A DNA stretch of 23,267 nt from JBCBST01 sp039819115. GTDB lineage: Bacteria > Bacteroidota > Rhodothermia > Balneolales > Balneolaceae. The notes below the pieces were generated by a model that had not been told where the DNA came from, searched no databases, and saw only the letters and a list, made by a program, of their open reading frames with translations. Numbering within the stretch: position 1 is the first letter of the stretch; each line of letters starts with the position of its first letter. Made by a program: the position numbers and the translations under genes. The DNA lies in the NCBI GenBank assembly GCA_039819115.1, contig JBCBST010000042.1:1-23267 (forward strand), read 5' to 3'. Of this stretch, positions 1 through 7,839 are shown piece by piece.

Positions 1-79
1 TTCAAAAACGGGATTCGAAGATGATTTTTTGATACAGGGTTCGAATTGATGAATCTTTGGAATAATTCAAAAGAATTAG
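1..79. other. Sequence upstream of the rpsL promoter, no gene identified
   Basis: An AT-rich stretch with no recognisable gene. One frame from base 2 is open to a TGA at 47-49 (15 codons, ending DDFLIQGSN) and could be the 3' end of an upstream gene. It is too short to identify. A small AATTC-AAAA-GAATT inverted repeat lies at 64-77, just before the promoter. Confidence 0.4.
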
Positions 80-112
80 TTTGCAAACACAAGGCGAAAG
101 ATTCTATATTTG
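80..112 (+). promoter_or_regulatory. Bacteroidota-type sigma-A promoter of the ribosomal protein operon
   Basis: TTTG at 80-83 (-33 element) is separated by 21 nt from TATATTTG at 105-112, a full match to the Bacteroidota -7 consensus TAnnTTTG. Transcription would begin near 117-120, leaving a ~30-nt leader before the rpsL ATG at 152. It is the only clear promoter found ahead of the 33-gene run. Its position also shows that an in-frame ATG at 110, inside the -7 box, cannot be the rpsL start. Confidence 0.8.
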
Positions 113-151
113 CAAGCTCTCGATTTGATGGCAATAACCAAACAATCAAAG

Positions 152-529
152 ATGCCAACTATACAACAATTAATTAGAAAAGGTAGAAAATCTAAGGTAC
201 GCAAAACAACTGCACCTGCTATGCAGAGTTGTCCGCAGAAACGTGGAGTTTGTACCCGGGTTTATACTACAACGCCAAAGAAGCCGAACTCGGCTCTGCG
301 TAAAGTTGCTCGTGTTCGATTGACCAATGGTATTGAAGTTACCGCTTACATTCCTGGTGAGGGGCACAACTTACAAGAGCACAGTATTGTATTGATTCGT
401 GGCGGAAGGGTGAAAGATTTACCTGGAGTACGCTATCACATCATTCGTGGAACGTTAGACACAGCCGGAGTTGAGGGTAGAACTCAAAGCCGAAGCTTGT
501 ATGGTACTAAGCGGCCAAAAGGCAATTAA
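152..529 (+). CDS. rpsL: 30S ribosomal protein S12
   Basis: S12 (125 aa) sits at the 30S decoding centre and monitors codon-anticodon pairing. The sequence shows TPKKPNSALRKV at 41-52, with the Lys43 position linked to streptomycin resistance intact, and GGRVKDLPGVRYH at 84-96, containing Lys88 and Asp89 (Asp89 is the methylthiolated residue in E. coli). Nothing suggests a resistance allele. The frame is open from ATG 110, but MPTIQQLIRK beginning at 152 matches the family N terminus and the upstream ATG lies inside the promoter. There is no Shine-Dalgarno; the bases before the ATG are A-rich. It is the first gene of the run, with rpsG 22 nt downstream. Confidence 0.98.
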   Translation: MPTIQQLIRKGRKSKVRKTTAPAMQSCPQKRGVCTRVYTTTPKKPNSALRKVARVRLTNGIEVTAYIPGEGHNLQEHSIVLIRGGRVKDLPGVRYHIIRGTLDTAGVEGRTQSRSLYGTKRPKGN

Positions 530-551
530 AGAATTTTTAGATTAATCGAGC

Positions 552-1019
552 ATGCGTAGAAGAAAACCAGAAAAAAGAGACGTTCAACCCGATCCTATTT
601 TTGAGGATAAGTTGATCACTCGTTTTGTGAATAACCTGATGAGAGACGGTAAAAAGAATACCGCTCGCAAAATTGTTTACCAGGCATTCGAAATTATAGA
701 AGAAAAGACTGGTGAAACTGGAATAGATGTGTTCCGTTCGGCACTTCAAAACTCTACTCCGGTAGTTGAAGTTCGGTCGCGTCGTGTTGGTGGTGCTACC
801 TACCAGGTGCCTGTAGAGGTACGCCAGGAGCGTGGTACTGCATTGGGAATGCGTTGGTTAATTCGTTCGGCACGTAACCGGAATGATAAATCAATGTCAC
901 TTCGCCTTTCCCGCGAGCTTATCGACGCCTCAAATAATGAAGGCGGAGCAGTTCGCAAGAAGGATGAGACTCATCGTATGGCTGAAGCCAATAAAGCTTT
1001 CGCTCACTTTAGATTCTAA
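552..1019 (+). CDS. rpsG: 30S ribosomal protein S7
   Basis: S7 (155 aa) nucleates assembly of the 16S 3' major domain and forms part of the E-site exit channel. The basic start MRRRKPEKR and the segment TRFVNNLMRDGKKNTARKIV are typical, and length is normal for the family. It lies between rpsL (22-nt gap) and fusA (18-nt gap). In E. coli the rpsL-rpsG spacer is longer and carries the S7 feedback site; here 22 nt leaves no room for such a structure, so that form of autoregulation is not evident. No Shine-Dalgarno precedes the ATG. Confidence 0.98.
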   Translation: MRRRKPEKRDVQPDPIFEDKLITRFVNNLMRDGKKNTARKIVYQAFEIIEEKTGETGIDVFRSALQNSTPVVEVRSRRVGGATYQVPVEVRQERGTALGMRWLIRSARNRNDKSMSLRLSRELIDASNNEGGAVRKKDETHRMAEANKAFAHFRF

Positions 1020-1037
1020 AACACTATTCACAAACTC

Positions 1038-3179
1038 ATGTCAGAAGTTAAAACCGGAATGGATTCCAAAACTGTAGAGCGCATCAAGAAGACGCGTAAC
1101 ATCGGTATCATGGCTCACATTGATGCGGGTAAGACTACAGTTACTGAACGTATTCTTTTCTATACAGGTCGATCTCACCGTATTGGTGAGGTACATGATG
1201 GTGCTGCCACCATGGACTGGATGGAGCAAGAGCAGGAGCGTGGCATTACAATCACCTCAGCTGCAACGCACTGTATCTGGAATAATCACCGAATCAATAT
1301 TATTGACACTCCTGGTCACGTTGATTTTACGGTTGAAGTAGAGCGCTCCCTTCGTGTACTCGATGGAGCGGTATTTGTATTGTGTTCGGTTGGTGGGGTA
1401 CAGCCTCAGTCAGAAACTGTTTGGCGTCAGGCTACCAAGTATAAAGTGCCATGTATGGCCTTCGTAAATAAAATGGATCGTACAGGTGCCAACTTCTTCA
1501 ATGTTGTTGAACAACTAGACAAGAAGCTTAACGCTAATCCTATTCCTATCCAGATTCCAATCGGTGCTGAAGAAAACTTCCGCGGCGTGGTTGACCTGAT
1601 TAATATGAAGGGGATTATCTGGGATGAAGCTTCTCTTGGTGCCAAATATGAAGAAATTGAAATTCCTGAAGAGTTAGCGGATCAGGCTGCTGAGTACCGC
1701 GTAAAAATGCTTGAAGCCATCGCAGATCACGACGAATCGTTGATGGAAAAGTACCTCATGGAAGAGGAAATCACCGAAGAAGAAATTGAATCCGCTATTC
1801 GACTTGCCACCATCGCTAAAGACATTACTCCTGTAATGTGTGGAACGGCTTTGAAGAATAAAGGGGTGCAAACCATGCTTGACAAAGTGCTTGCATATTT
1901 ACCCTCTCCGCTGGATATCGATGCCATTACCGGTATCAATCCTGATACTGAAGAAGAAGTATCGCGTAGTGCAGATACTACGGAGCCATTTTCAGGGTTA
2001 GCTTTCAAAATTATGACTGACCCTTATGTTGGTAAGCTCACGTTCTTCCGTGCGTATTCAGGTACACTTGAAAAAGGATCATACATACTGAATGCTTCCA
2101 CGGGTAAGAAAGAACGTGTAGGTCGCCTGCTTGAAATGCACGCCAATGACAAAAAGGATCTTGACCGTGTTCAGGCTGGAGACATTGCGGCTGTTGTGGG
2201 TGTAAAAGAGGTTTACACAGGTGATACCTTCTGTGATCTTGATAGCCCGGTTGTTCTGGAGCAGATCTCATTCCCCGATCCGGTTATAAAGCTGGCTGTT
2301 GAACCAAAAACAAAAGCGGATAGCGAGAAATTATCAACCGGTCTTCAAAAGCTGGCTGAAGAAGATCCTACATTCAAAGTAAGCACCGACGAAGAAACCG
2401 GGCAGACTACCATTGCCGGTATGGGCGAGCTTCACCTCGAAATTATTGTTGACCGCCTTAAACGTGAGTTTAAAGTAGAGGCTAACGTAGGTGCTCCTCA
2501 GGTATCCTATCGTGAAACGATTTCCGCACCGGTTACTCATCGTGAGACCTACAAGAAGCAGACGGGTGGTCGCGGTAAATTCGCCGATATCCAATTCGAA
2601 ATTGCTCCGCTTTCTCACTTCGAGAATTACGAAGGCAAGAAGGACCGTGTATCGGAGCATGAAGGATTCACATTCATTAACGAAGTCGTGGGTGGTAACA
2701 TCCCCCGCGAGTTTATTCCTTCCGTTGAAAAAGGATTTAAAGAAGCATTGAATAACGGTATTCAGGCTAATTACAATGTCGAGAACGTAGCGGTTCGTCT
2801 GTTCGACGGCTCTTATCACGATGTTGATTCCGATCAGCTGAGCTTTGAGCTCGCTGCTAAGCTTGGATTCAGAAATTCAGCTAAAAAAGCAAAGCCGGTT
2901 CTTCTGGAGCCTGTAATGAAAGTAGAAGTTACCACTCCCGAAGAGTATATGGGAGATGTAATTGGTGACCTGAACAGTCGTCGGGGAATTATCCAAAGTA
3001 TGGATACCAACCCGGACGGATCGGTTGTTAAATCGAATGTTCCCCTTTCTGAAATGTTTGGATACTCCACCGACCTTCGTTCGCTAACACAAGGTCGGGC
3101 TGTGTACTCCATGGAATTTAATTCCTACACCCAGGTTCCTGACAAGTTGACTCAGGAAATCATTGAAAGTCAGGCTTAA
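1038..3179 (+). CDS. fusA: Translation elongation factor G
   Basis: EF-G (713 aa) is the GTPase that drives tRNA-mRNA translocation. The GTPase domain is complete: P-loop AHIDAGKT at 26-33, switch region RGITITSAAT at 68-77, DTPGH at 90-94 with the catalytic-type His94, and NKMD at 144-147. Domains II-V follow, including GMGELHLEII and the domain IV segment YRETISAPV, at the usual length. A second in-frame ATG at codon 8 (1059) could also serve as start; I kept the first because of the 18-nt spacing from rpsG. It occupies the usual str-operon place before tuf. No Shine-Dalgarno is visible. Confidence 0.98.
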   Translation: MSEVKTGMDSKTVERIKKTRNIGIMAHIDAGKTTVTERILFYTGRSHRIGEVHDGAATMDWMEQEQERGITITSAATHCIWNNHRINIIDTPGHVDFTVEVERSLRVLDGAVFVLCSVGGVQPQSETVWRQATKYKVPCMAFVNKMDRTGANFFNVVEQLDKKLNANPIPIQIPIGAEENFRGVVDLINMKGIIWDEASLGAKYEEIEIPEELADQAAEYRVKMLEAIADHDESLMEKYLMEEEITEEEIESAIRLATIAKDITPVMCGTALKNKGVQTMLDKVLAYLPSPLDIDAITGINPDTEEEVSRSADTTEPFSGLAFKIMTDPYVGKLTFFRAYSGTLEKGSYILNASTGKKERVGRLLEMHANDKKDLDRVQAGDIAAVVGVKEVYTGDTFCDLDSPVVLEQISFPDPVIKLAVEPKTKADSEKLSTGLQKLAEEDPTFKVSTDEETGQTTIAGMGELHLEIIVDRLKREFKVEANVGAPQVSYRETISAPVTHRETYKKQTGGRGKFADIQFEIAPLSHFENYEGKKDRVSEHEGFTFINEVVGGNIPREFIPSVEKGFKEALNNGIQANYNVENVAVRLFDGSYHDVDSDQLSFELAAKLGFRNSAKKAKPVLLEPVMKVEVTTPEEYMGDVIGDLNSRRGIIQSMDTNPDGSVVKSNVPLSEMFGYSTDLRSLTQGRAVYSMEFNSYTQVPDKLTQEIIESQA

Positions 3180-3207
3180 GAAACTAAAACGTAAAGAATA
3201 GAAACAC

Positions 3208-4395
3208 ATGGCAAAAGAGACCTTTCAGCGAACCAAGCCCCACGTTAATGTGGGCACGATTGGTCACGTAGATCACGGTAAAACGACCTTAACGGCAGCG
3301 ATCACGACAGTGATGGCCAAAACCTATGGTGGGGAAGCCCAGGCGTTTGATCAGATAGATAATGCACCGGAAGAGCGCGAGCGTGGGATTACCATAGCCA
3401 CCGCGCACGTGGAGTATGAGAGCGATGCCCGCCACTACGCCCACGTAGACTGTCCGGGTCACGCCGATTATGTGAAGAACATGGTAACGGGAGCGGCTCA
3501 GATGGACGGAGCGATCTTAGTGGTAGCGGCCACGGACGGTCCGATGCCCCAAACGCGCGAGCACATCCTGCTGGCCCGTCAGGTAGGGGTGCCTCAAATC
3601 GTGGTGTTCATGAACAAAGTGGACCTGGTAGACGATGAGGAACTACTGGAACTGGTTGAGCTGGAAGTACGTGAGCTGTTGTCCTCGTATGAGTTTGACG
3701 GAGACGATATCCCGGTGATTCAGGGATCGGCACTGGGTGCCCTTAACGGCGAAGCTCAGTGGGAGGAGAAAGTGGTGGAACTGATCCAGGCGGTGGATGA
3801 GACCATTCCGACTCCCGAGCGTGATGTGGACAAGCCGTTTTTGATGCCGGTAGAGGATGTATTCTCGATCACAGGTCGTGGAACCGTAGCCACAGGTCGT
3901 ATTGAGCGTGGAGTGATCAAGCTGAACGACGAGATCGAGATTGTGGGTATTGTGGAAGAGCCGATGAAGAGTGTGGTAACGGGGATCGAGATGTTCCGCC
4001 GGTTACTGGATCAGGGCGAGGCAGGCGACAATGCCGGTATTCTGCTGCGTGGGATAGCCAAAGAGGATATCCAGCGTGGGATGGTATTGTGTAAGCCGGG
4101 TTCCATCAACCCACACAAGAAGTTCGACTGCGAGGTATACGTGCTGAGCAAGGATGAAGGGGGGAGACACACCCCGTTCTTCAAAGGATACCGTCCCCAG
4201 TTCTATTTCCGAACCACCGATGTGACGGGAGCCTGTGAGCTTCCAAGCGGTGTGGAAATGGTGATGCCGGGTGACAATGTGAAGCTGGGTGTGGAGTTAA
4301 TCCAGCCAGTGGCCATGGAAGAAGGGCTGCGGTTCGCCATCCGTGAGGGTGGACGTACCGTAGGCGCCGGTGTAGTAACTAAAATTTTAGATTAA
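3208..4395 (+). CDS. tuf: Translation elongation factor Tu
   Basis: EF-Tu (395 aa) carries aminoacyl-tRNA to the ribosomal A site as a GTP complex. Motifs are P-loop GHVDHGKT at 19-26, RGITI at 59-63, DCPGH at 81-85 with catalytic His85, and NKVD at 136-139. The domain II/III segments GGRHTPFFKGYRPQFYF and AIREGGRTVGAGVV are intact, with no obvious kirromycin-type change. Base and codon use differ from its neighbours: of about 43 valine codons I count only two GTT, the rest GTG or GTA, while fusA uses mainly GTT and GTA, and tuf is visibly more GC-rich. This fits strong codon selection, gene conversion with a second tuf copy, or transfer. The gap to fusA is 28 nt. Confidence 0.98.
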   Translation: MAKETFQRTKPHVNVGTIGHVDHGKTTLTAAITTVMAKTYGGEAQAFDQIDNAPEERERGITIATAHVEYESDARHYAHVDCPGHADYVKNMVTGAAQMDGAILVVAATDGPMPQTREHILLARQVGVPQIVVFMNKVDLVDDEELLELVELEVRELLSSYEFDGDDIPVIQGSALGALNGEAQWEEKVVELIQAVDETIPTPERDVDKPFLMPVEDVFSITGRGTVATGRIERGVIKLNDEIEIVGIVEEPMKSVVTGIEMFRRLLDQGEAGDNAGILLRGIAKEDIQRGMVLCKPGSINPHKKFDCEVYVLSKDEGGRHTPFFKGYRPQFYFRTTDVTGACELPSGVEMVMPGDNVKLGVELIQPVAMEEGLRFAIREGGRTVGAGVVTKILD

Positions 4396-4400
4396 GAGGT
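4395..4400 (+). promoter_or_regulatory. Ribosome binding site supporting the GTG start of rpsJ
   Basis: AGAGGT overlaps the last base of the tuf stop codon and lies 8 nt before GTG at 4409. It complements the CCTCC of the 16S 3' end and supports the non-ATG start. Confidence 0.65.
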
Positions 4401-4408
4401 TCTGATCC

Positions 4409-4720
4409 GTGGCAACACAACAGAAAATCAGAATTAAGCTGAAATCATACGATCACAATCTGATCGATAAATCAGCCGAAAAAATCATCCAGACTGTTAA
4501 GTCTACTGGCGCTGTGGTTTCGGGTCCCATCCCGCTACCGACCAGAAAGAGCATTATCACGGTTAACAAATCGGTTTTCGTAGACAAGAAGTCTCGTGAG
4601 CAGTTCGAATATCGTGCACACAAGCGTTTGATCGATATTTTGAGCACCGGTTCTCAAACCGTTGATGCCTTGATGAAACTTGAGCTGCCCTCTGGGGTTG
4701 ACGTTGAAATTAAAGTGTAA
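4409..4720 (+). CDS. rpsJ: 30S ribosomal protein S10 (NusE)
   Basis: S10 (103 aa) is a 30S head protein and, as NusE, pairs with NusB at boxA in rRNA antitermination; boxA-like sites occur downstream in this window. The start IRIKLKSYDHNLID, PLPTRKSIITVNKSVFVDKKSREQFE and the C-terminal LPSGVDVEIKV are typical. Translation begins at GTG, with AGAGGT 8 nt upstream and no ATG close by that would fit. It follows tuf by only 13 nt, so the str and S10 groups are joined. Confidence 0.97.
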   Translation: MATQQKIRIKLKSYDHNLIDKSAEKIIQTVKSTGAVVSGPIPLPTRKSIITVNKSVFVDKKSREQFEYRAHKRLIDILSTGSQTVDALMKLELPSGVDVEIKV

Positions 4721-4741
4721 CGATTGAATTAGAGGTACACG

Positions 4742-5380
4742 ATGAGTGCTTTAATTGGAAAAAAAGTAGGTATGACAAGTGTTTTCGATCCGGCTGGAAG
4801 AAACATTCCGGTTACTGTGATTGAAGTAGAGCCACATGTTATTACCCAAATCAAAACAGAAGAAACGGATGGCTACAATGCTGTTCAGTTATCTGCATTT
4901 GATAAAAAAGAAAAAAATGTATCCAAATCACTGAAAGGCCACTTCGCTAAAGCTGGTAGCAGTGCTAAAGCCAGGGTAATGGAAGTTCGGGACTACGCTC
5001 CTGAAGGTCTTGACCTCGGTGATGAGCTAAAGGCAGAGGATTTGTTCTCAGCTGGTGATTTGGTAGACGTTGTGGGAACCTCGAAAGGTCGTGGATTTTC
5101 CGGTGTTATCAAGCGCCACAACTTTAGTGGTGTTGGTGATGAGACCCATGGACAGCATAATCGCCTGAGAGCACCTGGTTCTATTGGTGGTGCTTCAGAT
5201 CCGGCTCGTGTTTTCAAAGGCATGCGCATGGCCGGTCAGTATGGTAATGAACGCGTAAAAGTGAAAAACCTGAGTGTGGCTCGTGTTATTTCTGAGTCTA
5301 ACCTGGTGTTAATCACGGGTTCTATCCCGGGTCCTAATGGTGGATATGTAGAGATTCATTCTAAACCGTCTTTGTTCTGA
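4742..5380 (+). CDS. rplC: 50S ribosomal protein L3
   Basis: L3 (212 aa) is an early-assembling 50S protein whose long loop reaches the peptidyl transferase centre. IGKKVGMTSVF at the N terminus, GTSKGRGFSGVIKRHNF and FKGMRMAGQYGNERV are family hallmarks. The loop reads APGSIGGASDPARVFKG: the glutamine methylated by PrmB in E. coli (Gln150) aligns with glycine here, as I recall for Bacteroidota, so that modification is not expected. AGAGGT lies upstream of the ATG. The stop is 1 nt before the rplD start. Confidence 0.98.
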   Translation: MSALIGKKVGMTSVFDPAGRNIPVTVIEVEPHVITQIKTEETDGYNAVQLSAFDKKEKNVSKSLKGHFAKAGSSAKARVMEVRDYAPEGLDLGDELKAEDLFSAGDLVDVVGTSKGRGFSGVIKRHNFSGVGDETHGQHNRLRAPGSIGGASDPARVFKGMRMAGQYGNERVKVKNLSVARVISESNLVLITGSIPGPNGGYVEIHSKPSLF

Positions 5381-5381
5381 T

Positions 5382-6035
5382 ATGAAAGTAGATTTATTTA
5401 AAACAGACGGCTCTAAAGCAGGTAAAGAAGTTGAACTAAGCGATTCAATCTTCGCTATCACACCTAACGAAACGGCGTTGTACGAAGATGTTCGTCTTCA
5501 TATGGCAAACCGTCGTCAGGGTACCGCTAAAACAAAAGAGCGCGGCGAGATTACAGGTAGTACAAAAAAGTTGTACCGTCAGAAAGGAACAGGTAATGCT
5601 CGTCGGGGAAGTATTAAATCCCCTCTTCTCAGAAAAGGTGGAACCGTTTTTGGTCCAAAGCCACGCGACTATGGATACAAAATCAATAAGAAAGTTCGCC
5701 AATTGGCCCGTAAGTCAGCTCTTTCTACGAAGTTCGCTACAGAAGGCGTTATCCTGGTTGAAGATTTCACATTTGAGATGCCTAAGACTGCTCAAATCGT
5801 TGACATTGTAAAAGCATTTGAGCTGAACGACAAAAAGGTGCTCCTGTTAACCGCTACAAACGACCCTGTGGTTGTAAAGTCGGCCAATAACTTGCAAAAA
5901 GTTGATGTGGTAGAGTCCTACAAAGTGAATAGTTACCAGACTCTTCATGCTGACGTGCTATTGATCCAGGAAAGCGCGCTGGCCCCTTTAGAGAACAGCA
6001 TCGAACCTAAGCTTACTGAGGAGGTAGAAGGATGA
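5382..6035 (+). CDS. rplD: 50S ribosomal protein L4
   Basis: L4 (217 aa) stabilises 23S domain I and sends an extended loop into the exit tunnel. That loop is seen as KKLYRQKGTGNARRG (62-76) followed by SPLLRKGGTVFGPKPRDY, the region altered in macrolide-resistant mutants elsewhere; it looks wild type. The ATG is 1 nt after the rplC stop and has no Shine-Dalgarno, suggesting translational coupling to rplC. Its 3' end overlaps rplW by 4 nt (ATGA). E. coli L4 regulates the S10 operon through a long leader before rpsJ; there is no equivalent leader here. Confidence 0.98.
   Translation: MKVDLFKTDGSKAGKEVELSDSIFAITPNETALYEDVRLHMANRRQGTAKTKERGEITGSTKKLYRQKGTGNARRGSIKSPLLRKGGTVFGPKPRDYGYKINKKVRQLARKSALSTKFATEGVILVEDFTFEMPKTAQIVDIVKAFELNDKKVLLLTATNDPVVVKSANNLQKVDVVESYKVNSYQTLHADVLLIQESALAPLENSIEPKLTEEVEG
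6019..6025 (+). promoter_or_regulatory. Strong Shine-Dalgarno of rplW inside the rplD 3' end
   Basis: AGGAGGT lies 6 nt before the rplW ATG and within the last codons of rplD. It is one of the strongest matches to the 16S CCTCC core in the window. Confidence 0.75.
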
Positions 6036-6319
6036 GTGTACTCGTACGTCCTATCATCACAGAAAAACTAAGTCGATTACAAGACGAAGGGAAATACACG
6101 TTCGAAGTGGATAAAAAAGCAACAAAACCTGCGATTAAGGAAGCCATTGAGTCTGCTTACCCAGGTGTGAAAGTTGCAAAAGTGAACACATTAATCATGC
6201 CATCTAAGCCAAAAGGCCGGTTTACTCGTAGCGGATACCAGGCAGGTAGAACCGCTACCTGGAAAAAAGCCATTATTACGGTTAAAGAAGGTGAAATTGA
6301 TTTCTTTAGCGAGGTTTAA
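6032..6319 (+). CDS. rplW: 50S ribosomal protein L23
   Basis: L23 (95 aa) lines the polypeptide exit and is the docking point for trigger factor and SRP. The family start VRPIITEKLSRL, containing the trigger-factor-contact glutamate of the TEK motif, is present, as is the basic loop KPKGRFTRSGYQAGRTATWKKA. Its ATG overlaps the rplD stop as ATGA, with AGGAGGT 6 nt upstream, so it is both coupled and well primed. rplB begins 6 nt after its stop. Confidence 0.97.
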   Translation: MSVLVRPIITEKLSRLQDEGKYTFEVDKKATKPAIKEAIESAYPGVKVAKVNTLIMPSKPKGRFTRSGYQAGRTATWKKAIITVKEGEIDFFSEV

Positions 6320-6325
6320 CAGATC

Positions 6326-7156
6326 ATGGCAACAAGAAAGTTAAAACCAACTACCCCGGGTACCCGACATCGAATCGCACCCGTATTCGATGACATCACC
6401 ACAGATATACCCTACAAGAAATTAACGGTTGGTTTAGATAAATCAGGTGGGCGTAACCGCTTAGGCCGTATTACTTCCCGACACAGAGGGGGAGGCCACA
6501 AGCGTAAGTACAGAATCATCGATTTTAAACGTAATAAATTTGATGTACCTGCTAACGTTCAGACTATCGAATATGATCCCAACCGTACAGCACGTATTGC
6601 TCTGGTAGCATATGCTGATGGTGAAAAACGCTATATCATTGCTCCGAACGGACTAAAAGTAGGCGATACGATCATTTCTGGTGAGAATGTAGCTCCGGAT
6701 TTAGGTAATGCACTTCCGCTGACTAAAATGCCTCCGGGTACATTCATTCATAACATTGAGCTGCAGCCTGGAAATGGTGCCATCCTTTGCCGTAGCGCAG
6801 GAACCGTTGCTCAGTTGTTAGGAAAGCAGGATAAATATGTAAGTATCAAACTTCCATCTGGTGAAGTTCGCATGATACTAGGCCGGTGTCTGGCAACCGT
6901 TGGGACTACCAGTAACCCTGACCATATGAACACTACAATCGCGAAAGCAGGGCGTAGTCGCTGGTTAGGTCGTCGTCCACAAACACGTGGTGTTGCAATG
7001 AACCCGGTAGATCACCCCATGGGTGGTGGTGAAGGTAAGTCTTCAGGTGGACATCCACGTTCGCCCTGGGGACAGATGGCTAAAGGAAAGAAAACTCGCG
7101 ATCCGAAGAAGCTTTCCAGCAAGTACATCATCAGAAGAAGAAACGCTAAGAAATAA
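6326..7156 (+). CDS. rplB: 50S ribosomal protein L2
   Basis: L2 (276 aa) is needed for subunit joining and peptidyl transferase assembly. The sequence shows GGGHKRKYRIIDF (56-68), the RNA-binding region EYDPNRTARIALV, and MNPVDHPMGGGEG (225-237) with His230, the counterpart of the conserved E. coli His229. The second histidine of the E. coli DHPH motif is methionine, which I recall as usual in Bacteroidota. The C terminus is strongly basic. The ATG is 6 nt after rplW; a weak GAGGT lies inside the rplW end, 12 nt upstream. Confidence 0.98.
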   Translation: MATRKLKPTTPGTRHRIAPVFDDITTDIPYKKLTVGLDKSGGRNRLGRITSRHRGGGHKRKYRIIDFKRNKFDVPANVQTIEYDPNRTARIALVAYADGEKRYIIAPNGLKVGDTIISGENVAPDLGNALPLTKMPPGTFIHNIELQPGNGAILCRSAGTVAQLLGKQDKYVSIKLPSGEVRMILGRCLATVGTTSNPDHMNTTIAKAGRSRWLGRRPQTRGVAMNPVDHPMGGGEGKSSGGHPRSPWGQMAKGKKTRDPKKLSSKYIIRRRNAKK

Positions 7157-7167
7157 CGACAGTTTTT

Positions 7168-7437
7168 ATGCCACGCTCACTAAAAAAAGGGCCTTTTATT
7201 CATTATAAGTTACAGCGTAAGATTGACGCGATGAATGAAAGCGGAAAAAAGAAAGTGATCAAAACATGGTCTCGTTCTTCTTTGATTACTCCAGATTTTA
7301 TTGGATTGACATTTGCTGTTCATAACGGCAAGCAATTCATCCCCGTTTTTGTAACCGAAAATATGGTCGGACATAAGCTCGGTGAATTTGCGCCAACCCG
7401 AACATTTCGCGGTCACCCTCAGAAAAAAGGTAAGTAA
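7168..7437 (+). CDS. rpsS: 30S ribosomal protein S19
   Basis: S19 (89 aa) forms a head complex with S13 near the A-site tRNA. PRSLKKGPFIHYKL at the N terminus and VTENMVGHKLGEFAPTRTFRGH are diagnostic and the length is normal. It sits between rplB (11-nt gap) and rplV (10-nt gap), as in E. coli. No Shine-Dalgarno is seen; the ATG follows a T-rich run. Confidence 0.98.
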   Translation: MPRSLKKGPFIHYKLQRKIDAMNESGKKKVIKTWSRSSLITPDFIGLTFAVHNGKQFIPVFVTENMVGHKLGEFAPTRTFRGHPQKKGK

Positions 7438-7447
7438 GAGGTAGAAC

Positions 7448-7825
7448 ATGGAAGATACAATTGTACTAGAAGCACGGGCAGTTCAACGCCACTTGAGAAA
7501 AGCACCACGCAAAGTTCGTTTGGTTGCTGATGCTGTTCGTGGCGAAAACGTAGCTAAAGCGCTTAAGCGCCTTGAGTTCACCAAAAAAGGTTCTGCAGTT
7601 GATGTGGCCAAAGTCATCAAGTCGGCTGCTGCTAACCTTAGAGATAAGTTTCAGGATGAGCGATTCGAAGATGAAGACTTGTTCATCAAGCGAATATTCG
7701 TTGACGAGGGCGTTACCCTCAAGCGAATTCAGCCAGCACCTCAGGGTCGGGCACATCGTATCAACAAGCGTTCTTGCCACATAACGGTTATTGTGGCTAA
7801 ACGTGAAGAAGAAATGGTTAATTAA
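7448..7825 (+). CDS. rplV: 50S ribosomal protein L22
   Basis: L22 (125 aa) contacts all 23S domains and its beta-hairpin lines the exit tunnel beside L4. LRKAPRKVRLVADAVRG at the start, KSAAANLRDKF, and the hairpin segment KRIQPAPQGRAHRINKRSCH identify it. The hairpin tip shows no insertion or deletion of the kind linked to macrolide resistance. AGAGGT precedes the ATG. Confidence 0.97.
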   Translation: MEDTIVLEARAVQRHLRKAPRKVRLVADAVRGENVAKALKRLEFTKKGSAVDVAKVIKSAAANLRDKFQDERFEDEDLFIKRIFVDEGVTLKRIQPAPQGRAHRINKRSCHITVIVAKREEEMVN

Positions 7826-7839
7826 AAGCGAGCATCACC

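Noticed and set aside
2..49. Possible 3' end of an upstream gene such as rpoC
   Set aside because: Only 15 codons are visible and none is distinctive; listed as unassigned upstream sequence.
64..77. AATTC-AAAA-GAATT inverted repeat upstream of the rpsL promoter
   Set aside because: A five-base arm in AT-rich sequence is too weak to call a terminator or operator.
110..151. Upstream in-frame ATG giving S12 a 14-residue N-terminal extension
   Set aside because: The ATG lies inside the TATATTTG promoter box, before the expected transcript start, and the family N terminus begins at 152.
2334..2819. 161-codon open frame on the minus strand inside fusA
   Set aside because: It is the antisense of a conserved EF-G region, with no promoter, ribosome site or recognisable product.
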